From Streptosporangium subroseum (lineage in GTDB: Bacteria > Actinomycetota > Actinomycetes > Streptosporangiales > Streptosporangiaceae), in assembly GCF_900188345.1 (NCBI RefSeq), contig NZ_FZOD01000026.1, positions 43,248-107,247 on the forward strand: 64,000 nucleotides of DNA, given 5' to 3'. Of this stretch, positions 18,254 through 26,447 are shown one piece after another. The first letter of the stretch is position 1. Each line of letters starts with the position of its first letter. Position numbers and translations under genes: made by a program. The notes under the pieces are model-generated. The model was not told where the DNA came from. It saw only the letters and a list, made by a program, of their open reading frames with translations, and ran no database searches.

Positions 18254-19464
18254 GCGTCGAGGAGGAGGCCACCGGCCGGGTGGAGACCGCTACGCGGGAG
18301 GCCCCGGAGCGGATCAGGTCCACGGACCGCGAACCGCAGCCCCCGGACCTGATCCGGGCTCCGGATCCGGTTCGGCCTGCCGACCCGATCCAGACTCCGG
18401 CGAGCCGCGAGCAGCAGGTCCTGGACCGGATCGAGCGGGTACGCCACCGCAAGGCCCGGGTGCGGGAGGACCGCATCACCCTCGCGCACGGCGCGGGCGG
18501 CAAGGCCACGCACACCCTGATCGAGGCGGTGTTCCTGGAGGCCTTCCGCAACCCGCTGCTGGAGCCCCTGGAGGACGGCGCGGTCGTCGACGGGCTCGCC
18601 TTCACCACCGACTCGTACGTGGTGACGCCGCTGTTCTTCCCGGGGGGCGACATCGGCGACCTCGCGGTCAACGGCACCGTCAACGACCTGGCGATGTGCG
18701 GGGCGCGCCCCCGCTACCTGTCGGCCGGATTCATCCTCGAAGAAGGCTTTCCCGTCGCCGACCTGCGGCGCATCACCGCCTCCATGGCGGCGGCGGCGCG
18801 GGCGGCGGACGTGTGGATCGTCACCGGCGACACCAAGGTCGTGGAGAGAGGCAAGGCCGACGGCTGCTACATCACCACCTCGGGCGTCGGGACGCTGGAC
18901 CGGCCTGCCCGGCTGAGCGCCGCCGCCGCCCTGCCGGGAGACGTGGTCATCGTGTCCGGGCCGATCGGCGAGCACGGCATCACGATCATGCTTGCCCGGG
19001 GGGAGCTCGACATCGAAGCCGATCTCACCTCGGACACCGCGCCGCTCAACGCCCTGACCCGCGTGCTGCTGGACGCCTGCGGCGACGGGGGGGTGCGCTG
19101 CCTCCGGGACGCCACCCGCGGCGGGGTCGCGACAATCGTCAACGAGATAGCGGAGGCCTCGAAGGTCGCCGTCGTGCTGAAAGAGGACGCGATCCCGGTA
19201 CGCCCCGCCGTACGTGGGGCATGTGAACTGTTGGGGATCGATCCGCTCTACGTCGCCTGCGAGGGCCGGATGGTCGCGGTGGTGGCCGAGCAGTCCGCCG
19301 AGGTCGCGCTGGCCGCTCTGCGCTCCCATCCGCTCGGCGCGGACGCGGCCGTCATCGGACGGATCGGTGACGACCCGCCGGAGCTGGTCCTGCTGAAGAC
19401 CTCCTTCGGAGGCACCCGCATCGTCGACCTGCTGGTCGGCGACCCGCTGCCGAGAATCTGCTGA
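18250..19464 (+). CDS. hypE: HypE, carbamoyl dehydratase of cyanide ligand synthesis
   Basis: 404-aa PurM-like ATPase that dehydrates its own C-terminal thiocarbamate to thiocyanate. The conserved core begins near residue 77 (TLAHGAGGKAT), and the essential C-terminal PRIC is intact. GTG 18250 overlaps the hypD stop. The first about 50 residues are an unusual disordered Arg/Pro/Asp-rich extension (DREPQPP, RAPDPVRPADP) not needed for the core fold; the segment at about 55-75 (QQVLDRIERVRHRKARVRED) seems part of the normal actinobacterial form. Confidence 0.95.
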   Translation: MSVEEEATGRVETATREAPERIRSTDREPQPPDLIRAPDPVRPADPIQTPASREQQVLDRIERVRHRKARVREDRITLAHGAGGKATHTLIEAVFLEAFRNPLLEPLEDGAVVDGLAFTTDSYVVTPLFFPGGDIGDLAVNGTVNDLAMCGARPRYLSAGFILEEGFPVADLRRITASMAAAARAADVWIVTGDTKVVERGKADGCYITTSGVGTLDRPARLSAAAALPGDVVIVSGPIGEHGITIMLARGELDIEADLTSDTAPLNALTRVLLDACGDGGVRCLRDATRGGVATIVNEIAEASKVAVVLKEDAIPVRPAVRGACELLGIDPLYVACEGRMVAVVAEQSAEVALAALRSHPLGADAAVIGRIGDDPPELVLLKTSFGGTRIVDLLVGDPLPRIC

Positions 19465-19493
19465 GAATCCGTCAATCCGATGAGGTGCTGGAT

Positions 19494-19880
19494 ATGAGCG
19501 ACAAACAGAGACCTGAAGACGCGAGCCCGCACGGCGAAGAGGGAGAGGAAGAGCACCACGGCTACTCCCCCGACGTGGGTCGCGCGAGCGAAGAGGTGAT
19601 CCAGTCCGGTAACCGGGCCTTCGCTCCCCCGCCGGAGAAGAAGGGTCCCGGACGCGTGGTGTCCGAGGAGGAGCGCGAGGGCGTCTCCCCCACCGACACC
19701 GAGGCCGCATCGCCCCTGGGCGTCGGCACCAGCACGAGCAGGCGCGCCGAGGAGATCGCGGCCGAGGAGGACGAGGAAGGCCGCGAGACAGCCGGTGTCG
19801 ACGAGAAGACCGGGCGTCCGTACGGCGTCTCCACCTCTGAGGACTCCACCGGCGTCAAGCCTCGGGATCCCGGCCGCTAA
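19494..19880 (+). CDS. Acidic intrinsically disordered protein of unknown function
   Basis: 128-aa protein starting at ATG 19494 with GAGG upstream, 30 nt after hypE. It is dominated by Glu, Asp, Ser, Gly and Pro (HGEEGEEEHHGYSP, AEEDEEGRETAGV), with no hydrophobic core and no cysteine. It ends four nt into the convergent purU frame. The position suggests co-transcription with hypACDE, but nothing in the sequence ties it to metal handling. The short His-rich EEEHHGY patch could bind metal weakly; this is speculation. Codon use is ordinary. Confidence 0.6.
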   Translation: MSDKQRPEDASPHGEEGEEEHHGYSPDVGRASEEVIQSGNRAFAPPPEKKGPGRVVSEEEREGVSPTDTEAASPLGVGTSTSRRAEEIAAEEDEEGRETAGVDEKTGRPYGVSTSEDSTGVKPRDPGR

Positions 19881-20728
19881 CGCGGGAAGACGATCGTCTT
19901 GTGGCCGTCGAGCAGGACGCGCTGTTCGGTGTGCCAGCGGACGGCGCGGGCAAGGGCCTGGCACTCGACGTCGCGGCCGATGGCGGCGAGGTCGTCCGCG
20001 GAGTGGGTGTGATTGACCCGGGCGACCTCCTGCTCGATGATCGGGCCCTCGTCGAGGTCGGCGGTCACGTAGTGGGCGGTCGCGCCGATCAGCTTCACGC
20101 CTCGGGAGTGAGCCTGGTGGTACGGCTTGGCCCCCTTGAACGACGGCAGGAACGAGTGGTGGATGTTGATCACATTGCCCGCGAGCTTGACGCAGAGGTC
20201 TTCCGACAGCACCTGCATGTAGCGGGCGAGCACCACCAGGTCGACCCGGTAGTGATCGACCAGCGCCAGGATCTCCTCCTCCTGCCTGGGCTTGGTCTCC
20301 GAGGTGACCGGCAGGTGGTGGTAGTCGATGCCGTAGGACTGGGTCAGCGGCCGGAGATCGGGGTGGTTGGAGACGACCGAGACGATCTCGATGTCGAGCA
20401 GGCCGGAGCGTGTCCGGTAGAGCAGGTCGTTCAGGCAGTGGCCGAACTTGCTGACCATCACCATCACGCGCGGCTTGACGGCCACGTCCCGCAGCTTGAA
20501 GTCCATGCCGAATTCGGGGGCGAGGGCGGCGAAGGCCGTGAGCAGTTCTCCGTCGGGCACCGTCGAGGAGAACTGCACCCGCATGAAGAACCGCCCGTCG
20601 GCGTCTCCGAACTGCTGGCTCTCGATGATGTTGCATCCCTGCCCCGCGAGGAGGCCCGAGACCGCGGCCACCACGCCGGGACGGTCCGGACAGGACAACG
20701 TCAACACAAACTCGGCCCTGGAACTCAT
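19877..20728 (-). CDS. purU: Formyltetrahydrofolate deformylase
   Basis: 283-aa enzyme releasing formate from 10-formyl-THF, balancing the one-carbon pool. The N-terminal ACT domain (LTLSCPDRPGVVAAVSGLL) spans about residues 9-90. The C-terminal formyltransferase fold carries NIHHSFLPSFKGAKPY and DEGPIIEQ, with the catalytic Asn/His/Asp set. ATG 20728 is preceded by GAGG. It ends tail to tail with the acidic protein gene. Confidence 0.95.
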   Translation of the reverse strand: MSSRAEFVLTLSCPDRPGVVAAVSGLLAGQGCNIIESQQFGDADGRFFMRVQFSSTVPDGELLTAFAALAPEFGMDFKLRDVAVKPRVMVMVSKFGHCLNDLLYRTRSGLLDIEIVSVVSNHPDLRPLTQSYGIDYHHLPVTSETKPRQEEEILALVDHYRVDLVVLARYMQVLSEDLCVKLAGNVINIHHSFLPSFKGAKPYHQAHSRGVKLIGATAHYVTADLDEGPIIEQEVARVNHTHSADDLAAIGRDVECQALARAVRWHTEQRVLLDGHKTIVFPR

Positions 20729-20883
20729 GCCTTTTCACCCTTGAGGAGGTCGGATCGTACGGTGCCTTCGACTGACCTGGGCAGAGTACAGCGACCCGCC
20801 CGCATTCACCCGCACCATTCCCGTTGATCTCCTCTCCGGCATGAACACGTTGAATCGGCTGACGGTGATAGCGTCCCGGACCT

Positions 20884-21345
20884 GTGAGCGACTCCCAGGT
20901 GAACGACCGGCCCGCGGCCCGGGTGATCTGCGTGGACGGCTCGGGCCGGGTGCTGCTGATGCACTGGCACGACACGACCAGCGGGCAGACCCTGTGGGAA
21001 CCGCCGGGCGGCGGGATCGACCCCGGCGAGACGCCCTTCGAGGCCGCGCGACGCGAGCTGACCGAGGAGACCGGCCTGCCGGGCGAGGCGGTGCTGAACC
21101 GGTGGGTGCCGGTGCGCAGGGAGTTCGACTGGCTCGGCACTCGCTATGCCAAGACCGAGCGGTTCTATCTGGCCAGGTTCGGGAGCACTCCCGAGGTGGA
21201 TCCGAAGGCGTTCACTCCCGAGGAGGACAACACCTATCTGGGCTCCGGCTGGTTCTCCCTCGCGGAGATGGCCGAACTTCCCGACGCCCTCGAACCTCCG
21301 GACCTGCGGGAGGTCGTCTCCCGGATCACCCAACTCGCCCCCTGA
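20884..21345 (+). CDS. NUDIX hydrolase
   Basis: 153-aa NUDIX-fold pyrophosphohydrolase. The full Nudix box GX5EX7REUXEEXGU is present, starting at GGIDPGE and ending REL-TEETGL. The start is GTG 20884 and looks nearly leaderless or weakly led. It is divergent from purU and followed by about 480 nt of non-coding DNA. The substrate (nucleotide sugar, ADP-ribose, NTP) cannot be told from sequence. Confidence 0.9.
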   Translation: MSDSQVNDRPAARVICVDGSGRVLLMHWHDTTSGQTLWEPPGGGIDPGETPFEAARRELTEETGLPGEAVLNRWVPVRREFDWLGTRYAKTERFYLARFGSTPEVDPKAFTPEEDNTYLGSGWFSLAEMAELPDALEPPDLREVVSRITQLAP

Positions 21346-21829
21346 AGAGGCAAAGGTGCAGACTTTTCCTCTGCGGAGGAAAAATCCACACCCTGGTGCA
21401 CATAGGGGAAAATGACTCCCGCAGAGGGGGGATTCCTCCCCGAGTGGGGGTTATCTCCACCTCGCGGGCCCATCCCCTGCGGATGCGCCCTCTGTCTCGC
21501 CAGGAGTGTCCTCCTTCGCCGGTCTTCCGCCCCGCGCCACTCTTTTTCCCTGCGGCTTCCCTGCGACGCGGTACGGCTCAACGTGGACCACGGCCACATC
21601 CAGGTCTTCCCGGAACGAATCGTCGTCAGAACCAGGATCAACTCAGCGGGGAGGCGCTCTCACCCCTTGTGCATGACGCTGGAAGCGCCACTCAGTCTGA
21701 CCGTTCCGGGCTTGTGAACAATGATCTTTTTCATCGCACTCACCAAAGAATGACTACAGATACGAAGAGTAAGTATTCCCCTGTTCTGCCTGAACGCAAC
21801 GCCTAATGACGGATTAGCATGAAATTCTC
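21346..21829. other. Non-coding stretch with compact hairpins, AT-richer at its right end
   Basis: No frame here looks coding. A perfect hairpin TTTTCCTC-TGCG-GAGGAAAA lies at 21364-21383, which could terminate the NUDIX transcript or face either direction. A second, imperfect GGGGGGATTCCTCCCC element follows near 21425-21440. From about 21715 to 21830 the base composition becomes markedly richer in A/T than anywhere nearby. It separates the convergent NUDIX and GNAT genes. Confidence 0.55.
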
Positions 21830-22324
21830 TTACTTAATGAGGGGGGACATGGCAACAACCAGATCTTTCTCTCCATAGATCACGATGCAACCGCCGCGCT
21901 CTTCTCTGCGGATCTCGCGCCAGCCGTACTTGCGATAGAGCTCCATCGCGGCAGGCTGGTTCATGGTGGTGTCACCGCAGAGCCGGACATAGCCCAGCTC
22001 GATCGCGCGCATCTCCAGTTCCGCGACCATCTGGGCGCCGAGCCCGCGTCGCTGGAATTCCGGATGGACCCGCATACGGCACATCTCCGCGCTCTGGTCA
22101 TCAACGCGGCGCAATCCGCCCATTGTGACGATGCGCCCGCCGGGAATCTCCCCCACAAGGAACTCTCCACCGCCGGCGAGATAGATCTCGTTGATCTGGG
22201 GGAAATCATCTTCGTAGTAAACGCCGTCTCCCGGTGCGAGACCGACCTGAGCGAGGCAGATCTGATGCAGCGCCCAGACGGATTCGAGGTCAGACCAGCG
22301 ATAACGCCGGATTCTGGCCTTCAT
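21830..22324 (-). CDS. GNAT family N-acetyltransferase
   Basis: 164-aa acetyl-CoA-dependent acetyltransferase. The acetyl-CoA loop is visible as MRVHPEFQRRGLGAQMV (Q/RxxGxG type), with motif B around NQPAAMELYRKYGW. Its ATG overlaps the stop of the upstream regulator (ATGA), so both are translated together. Substrate unknown; in this arrangement it might modify a product of the regulator's target pathway. Confidence 0.9.
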   Translation of the reverse strand: MKARIRRYRWSDLESVWALHQICLAQVGLAPGDGVYYEDDFPQINEIYLAGGGEFLVGEIPGGRIVTMGGLRRVDDQSAEMCRMRVHPEFQRRGLGAQMVAELEMRAIELGYVRLCGDTTMNQPAAMELYRKYGWREIRREERGGCIVIYGEKDLVVAMSPLIK

Positions 22325-23877
22325 GCACCAATCACCGGATCCTCCGTCGGCGTGGCGCGCAGCGCCTCCTGGAAGAGCTTGAGCCCCGCATGGTTGGGGG
22401 CCTTGGCCTCCACCTCCCTGGCCATCTCATGGGCTCGCTGCATGAGGATGCCGGGCCTGCAGTTGTCGCCGAGGCCGTCGAGCGTGGCCCGGGCGATCGC
22501 CAGTGCCTCGTCGATGTCACCCTCGAGAAGCTTGCACTGGGCACGGTCGAACTTGATGAAGGTCGGGTCGAGCCAGTCGGCCGGGCCGTACTTCGTGAGC
22601 GCCTGTTCCAGGATGAGGTCGGCCTCCATCGCCTGCCCCAGCTTCACCAGCGCGTCTCCCTGGTGGAAGTAGAGCTGACGCTCGGTGTAGCCGAAGGTCG
22701 AGTCGTCCTGATCGACGGCGGTCATCTGGGAGAACGCCGCCCTGGCCCGCGACAGCGCCCGCTTGGCCTGGTCGACCACGTCCTTCTTGCCCGAACCCGA
22801 CATCATCGCCAGCGCGCGGGCCTCGACGACCGGAGCCATGGCCTGAGCCGCGCAGGGCGTCTGACCGGCCATGTCGCGGCTCTTCTTGGCAAGGTTGAGC
22901 GCTTCGCGCGGGTCGCCGTAGTAGAGCGGGACCAGGGCCTCCCTGGCCGTCACCCAGGCCCTGAGCGCGCGGTCTCCGGTCTCGTCCGCGGCCGTCCTGC
23001 CGGTCCTGAAGAAGGATCGGGCAAGCCGGTGATCGCCGAGGTTAATCATGATCATGCCGCTCAGCCCCGCGAGCTGGGCGGCCATGCGGCATAACCGTTC
23101 CTGCAGGTCCACCGGCTGGCGCCGCTCCATGGCCTTGCGCACGGCGCTGAACTCCAGGAGCACGTCGCAGAGCAGTCTCAGCGGCGGTGTGTTCATGTAT
23201 TGGCGGCCGAAGCCGATGGTGGCTTCCTCCCACTGATCCAGCATCGCAGCCGAGACGGTGGCCGACACCAGGGTGTCGTCCATCCTTCTGCGAATGCTCT
23301 CCACGGATCCGAGCACCTGCCCGTCCAGCGCGATGCCGCTGCCGGCCAGAAGCTGTAAAAGCGTCCTCCGTAGCACGTTCTCGTCCTCCTCGCCCCCGAC
23401 CACGGAAGAGGCGTTGCTGATCGACTGAATCAGCAACTCCCCAGGACCGGGGGAAGTATCGGGTTTTCCATCTGGGAGATCTCCTCGGACCGTCCCGGGC
23501 ATCTTGTGGCCGTGGCCACAGATGCACGGGCCGTCGTATCCAAGGGAGACCGGTTCGACCCGGTAGGCGGTGCACAGATAGTGGAGGTATTCGGGACCGG
23601 GCCGTTTCAGCCCGCTCTCGTAGGCGGAGAGAAGCGTCTCGCCTATGCCTGGCGCCGATTTGCCGTCACGTTCGAACAGCGCCCTTATCTGTTCGATCAC
23701 ATCCGCGAGGGCGACGCCGTGCGCGAGACGATGACCTTTAATCCGTGTTGTCCCGAATTGCGGATTACACTTTTCGTAGATCAACTCGGCGATATGCGCC
23801 GAGCTCTGCCCGACAGCCAGGCCTTTGGCCCGAAGCTGCCGCGCTAATTCCGTCTCCCTGTGCTGCCTGCCGGACAT
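22321..23877 (-). CDS. Large HTH/helical-repeat transcriptional regulator (NsdA-like)
   Basis: 518-aa actinomycete regulator. The N-terminal about 130 residues hold an XRE-like DNA-binding region (GIGETLLSAYESGLKRPG, YLHYLCTAYRVEP) plus a short CICGHGHK cysteine/histidine patch at about 130. The rest is alpha-helical with TPR-like segments (EALNLAKKSRDM, IDEALAIARATLDGL). ATG 23877 with GAGAGGGG upstream is chosen over an upstream start. Proteins of this build in Streptomyces influence development and secondary metabolism; a role here is inference. Coupled to the GNAT gene and divergent from a 94-aa protein gene. Confidence 0.8.
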   Translation of the reverse strand: MSGRQHRETELARQLRAKGLAVGQSSAHIAELIYEKCNPQFGTTRIKGHRLAHGVALADVIEQIRALFERDGKSAPGIGETLLSAYESGLKRPGPEYLHYLCTAYRVEPVSLGYDGPCICGHGHKMPGTVRGDLPDGKPDTSPGPGELLIQSISNASSVVGGEEDENVLRRTLLQLLAGSGIALDGQVLGSVESIRRRMDDTLVSATVSAAMLDQWEEATIGFGRQYMNTPPLRLLCDVLLEFSAVRKAMERRQPVDLQERLCRMAAQLAGLSGMIMINLGDHRLARSFFRTGRTAADETGDRALRAWVTAREALVPLYYGDPREALNLAKKSRDMAGQTPCAAQAMAPVVEARALAMMSGSGKKDVVDQAKRALSRARAAFSQMTAVDQDDSTFGYTERQLYFHQGDALVKLGQAMEADLILEQALTKYGPADWLDPTFIKFDRAQCKLLEGDIDEALAIARATLDGLGDNCRPGILMQRAHEMAREVEAKAPNHAGLKLFQEALRATPTEDPVIGA

Positions 23878-24213
23878 ACCGGCCCCTCTCTCGTGGCCAG
23901 CTGGGCTGGCTGGCACACTTGTCCCGACCGGTCCTCTCCCTGTGACTCAGTGTGATTCGTTTGTCGCACTGTGCCTAAGAGAATGATGGACCACGTTTGA
24001 CTCATCCGGAACGTACGAATAAAGCCACCGGCTAAGGATCGTCCACCGCCGGACTGTTTCTTTCAACCTACTTGGGACAAGGCATACCCTGATCTGGGTT
24101 TTCCCCACATTGACCCTGAGGCCACAGTGGGCCATGTTTGGCTCACAACACCAAATGCGTGATCAATCGAACACGATTCGGTGCTGTGAGCCAAACCCAA
24201 GAGGAGGGACGAG
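23878..24213. other. Divergent intergenic region between regulator and small-protein gene
   Basis: 336 nt, lower in GC than its surroundings, holding both promoters. It contains GTTTGACTCAT near 23996, a TGTGACTCAGTGTGA stretch near 23940, and the long GTTTGGCTCACA inverted repeat described separately. The recurring TGACTCA / GGCTCACA words suggest several binding sites for one regulator. Confidence 0.5.
24136..24196. promoter_or_regulatory. 17-bp inverted repeat before the 94-aa protein gene
   Basis: GTTTGGCTCACAACACC (24136-24152) is mirrored by GGTGCTGTGAGCCAAAC (24180-24196) with one mismatch and a 27-nt spacer. It ends only a few bases before the ribosome-binding site of the gene starting at 24214, so it may act as a two-site operator or as a 5'-UTR stem-loop. 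Confidence 0.7.
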
Positions 24214-24498
24214 GTGGGGGAAAACGACTTCGGGCACCTAGAACGACTGGTGTCGGAACTTGACTCCCGCGGGCTCCACGCCCGGGTGGTACGGACCCAG
24301 TCGGGCCGTGCCTTCGTACGTGTGATCAACCCGAACGCGACCAGCCTGGCGGAGAATGTCACCTGCCGAGCGCAGGCCGCCCCCAGTTGCCGGGATTGGT
24401 ACTACTGGTGGTCCTGGGGCGAGCGGATGCACACGGCGGAAGACCCCGCCGGTGCCGCGACCAAGGTCGCACGCGTACTCGCCGCGGTGGGGGAGTGA
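24214..24498 (+). CDS. Small conserved-type actinomycete protein (94 aa)
   Basis: 94-aa soluble protein starting at GTG 24214 directly behind GAGGAGGGA. It contains a striking aromatic run (DWYYWWSWGERM) after two cysteines (TCRAQAAPSC). The N-terminal third is an amphipathic helix (HLERLVSELDSRGLHARVV). Small genes of this kind often sit next to HTH/repeat regulators in actinomycetes, so I infer that it is a target or partner of the regulator at 22321-23877. Function unknown. Confidence 0.7.
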   Translation: MGENDFGHLERLVSELDSRGLHARVVRTQSGRAFVRVINPNATSLAENVTCRAQAAPSCRDWYYWWSWGERMHTAEDPAGAATKVARVLAAVGE

Positions 24499-24949
24499 GC
24501 GAGCGATGCGCCTGACGGCGTCCATCCGCCCGGGTGCATCGCTCCTACCGCGGCTCGACGGGGCCGACGGGGTGACCGGTGCGGAGCGTCTTCGGACGCT
24601 GGTCACCCCGTCGGCTTCGAACCTCTCGAACGAACCCGCCGACCGGCCCTCTCAGCCGGCCCGGCGACGGTCTTCGAAGCTCCAGAAAACACAAGCTGCC
24701 GCCCGGTTCTCGTCCGGGCGGTAACCGGAGGGATCCCTCTTGGAAACGGCACGGGACACGCTTCCGGGTGCGCGTCCCGTACGAGTCGTCCGTCACCGGG
24801 GCATCCGAGCCCACCCCCCGCGGCCCTGAGCTCGGATGTCCCCGTCTTCCCCGGCGTGATGTGACGGCGGCCGGTTCGGTCGGCAATATAGGTGAGTCGC
24901 ATGACTTGCCCGTCTTGACGAACGATCCGATCCGAGAGGGATCCACTCC
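24499..24949. other. Structured non-coding region with four consecutive hairpins upstream of mscS
   Basis: No coding frame is convincing. Four strong stem-loops occur in a row: 24563-24615 (15-bp stem enclosing a second stem capped by a TTCG tetraloop), 24699-24721 (CCGCCCGG/CCGGGCGG), 24751-24780 (ACGGGACACGC/GCGCGTCCCGT, one mismatch) and 24797-24844 (CGGGGCATCCGAGC and near-complement). The first may terminate the preceding gene. The others lie in what would be the mscS leader and could be a regulatory RNA. I do not recognise a known riboswitch. Confidence 0.55.
24563..24615 (+). terminator. Long hairpin with TTCG loop, probable terminator
   Basis: GCCGACGGGGTGACC pairs perfectly with GGTCACCCCGTCGGC, and inside it AGCGTC-TTCG-GACGCT forms a second stem with a 7-nt bulge on the left side. 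No T-run follows, as is common for actinomycete terminators. Confidence 0.65.
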
Positions 24950-25975
24950 GTGTTCTTGTTTGCCCCCATGTCCGTAATAAGCCCCTCTCCCACTCCGTCA
25001 CCGTCCTCGCCGTCCATCGATGCCGTGGTCGACGATGTGATGAATGCGAGCATGGGTTTGACCCGGGGCTGCGAGGGCAGCGGAGGGGCTCTCTGCGATC
25101 TCATGCGGACCGTCCTGCCGGACACGTTCGCGCCCGTGGTCGCGGCTTTGATCTCCATCGTGCTGGTCCTGCTGATCGCTCTGATCTTTCGCAACGTGGC
25201 CCATCGGCTGATCACCCGGGTGGTACGGCGCGCGTCCTCCGGGCGCGCCTCCCTGGCCGGGCGCCTGCGCGGGCGGGAGCCGGCGACCCCCGAGGGCCTT
25301 GACGCGATCGTGGCCGAGCGACGCAGGCAGCGGGCCGAGACCATGGGTTCGGTGCTCAAGCACATCGCCTCCATCGTCATCCTGGGCACCGGGGTTCTGA
25401 CCGTTCTCGACAAGCTCTCCATCCCCATCGCCCCCCTGCTGACCAGCGTCGGCATCGTGGGTGTGGCGATCGGCTTCGGTGCCCAGGAGCTCGTCAAGGA
25501 CTTCATCGCGGGCATGTTCATGCTCCTGGAGGACCAGTACGGCGTGGGCGACGTGATCGACTCCGGCGCCGCGATCGGCACGGTCGAGGCGGTCACCCTT
25601 CGCATCACCCGCCTGCGCGACACCGAGGGCCGGGTCTGGTACGTCCGCAACGGCACCATCACCCGCGTCGGCAACGAGTCTCAGGGCTGGTCCCGCGCGG
25701 CGGTGGACGTGCCGGTGTCCTACACCGCCGACATTCCCGCGGTCCGCGAGCTCCTCGAGCAGGTGGCCGGCGAGATCTGGTCGGACCCCTCCTTCCGCGA
25801 CTCCGTCATCGTCGAGGAGCCCCAGGTCTGGGGGATCGAGCAGATCTCCGACACCGCCGTCATCTTCCGGATCAGCGCCAAGACCCTCCCGTCCAAGCAG
25901 GCCCAGGTCGCCCGGGAGCTCCGCCTCCGCGTCAAGTCGGCCCTGGACCGCGCCTCCATTCCGATCGCCGGCTGA
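24950..25975 (+). CDS. Small-conductance mechanosensitive channel (MscS family)
   Basis: 341-aa membrane channel opening on hypo-osmotic stress. A Pro/Ser-rich N-terminus precedes three TM segments at roughly residues 65-85, 140-160 and 165-195; the pore helix has the family pattern GIVGVAIGFGAQELVKDFIAG. The beta domain follows (YGVGDVIDSG, VEAVTLRITRLRD, NGTITRVGNES). GTG 24950 has GAGAGGGA upstream. It starts right after a hairpin-rich leader. Confidence 0.92.
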   Translation: MFLFAPMSVISPSPTPSPSSPSIDAVVDDVMNASMGLTRGCEGSGGALCDLMRTVLPDTFAPVVAALISIVLVLLIALIFRNVAHRLITRVVRRASSGRASLAGRLRGREPATPEGLDAIVAERRRQRAETMGSVLKHIASIVILGTGVLTVLDKLSIPIAPLLTSVGIVGVAIGFGAQELVKDFIAGMFMLLEDQYGVGDVIDSGAAIGTVEAVTLRITRLRDTEGRVWYVRNGTITRVGNESQGWSRAAVDVPVSYTADIPAVRELLEQVAGEIWSDPSFRDSVIVEEPQVWGIEQISDTAVIFRISAKTLPSKQAQVARELRLRVKSALDRASIPIAG

Positions 25976-25994
25976 CGTCACTTAGGCTTGACGC

Positions 25995-26393
25995 GTGTCC
26001 GCGATCCCCGAGGAACCCCAGTCCTTCTACGACGCCGTCGGCGGCGAAGAGGCCTTCAGGCGTCTTGTCCACCGCTTCTACGAGGGAGTGGCGGACGACC
26101 CGCTGCTACGGCCTCTCTACCCCGAGGAAGACCTCACCGGGGCCGAGGAGCGGCTGCGCCTCTTCCTCATCCAATACTGGGGGGGTCCCAACACCTACAG
26201 CCTGCAGCGCGGGCACCCTCGCCTGCGGATGCGGCACAATCCGTTTGTCATCGGCCCGGCCGAGCGCGATGCCTGGCTGAGGCACATGCACGACGCGGTG
26301 GTCTCGCTGGAGCTCCCCGACGACCTGGAGAAGCGCCTCTGGGACTACCTGGTCTACGCGGCGCAGAGCATGCTGAACGCTCCCGGCGCATAA
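25995..26393 (+). CDS. glbO: Group II truncated haemoglobin
   Basis: 132-aa 2-on-2 globin (TrHbO type) binding O2 tightly; linked to redox or NO metabolism. The proximal histidine lies in LRMRHNPFVIG, the G8 tryptophan in DAWLRHM, and the B10 tyrosine in RFYEGV. The length is normal. GTG 25995 follows the mscS stop by 20 nt, so they may share a transcript. Its 3' end is duplicated in a 31-bp tandem repeat. Confidence 0.93.
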   Translation: MSAIPEEPQSFYDAVGGEEAFRRLVHRFYEGVADDPLLRPLYPEEDLTGAEERLRLFLIQYWGGPNTYSLQRGHPRLRMRHNPFVIGPAERDAWLRHMHDAVVSLELPDDLEKRLWDYLVYAAQSMLNAPGA

Positions 26394-26435
26394 ACCCCGC
26401 CGGATGAACACTCCCGACGCATAAACCCCACCGAG
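26374..26435. repeat. 31-bp tandem duplication at the end of glbO
   Basis: TGAACGCTCCCGGCGCATAA at 26374, containing the glbO stop, is repeated as TGAACACTCCCGACGCATAA at 26405 (31 bp later), followed in both cases by ACCCC. Three substitutions separate the copies over 25 nt. Confidence 0.8.
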
Positions 26436-26447
26436 CGAGGGCAATCG

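Noticed and set aside
21412..21717. 101-codon frame after the NUDIX gene
   Set aside because: No ribosome-binding site, covers hairpins, low-information sequence.
24579..24977. 132-codon frames on both strands over the mscS leader
   Set aside because: Palindromic hairpins produce open frames on both strands; neither looks like a protein.
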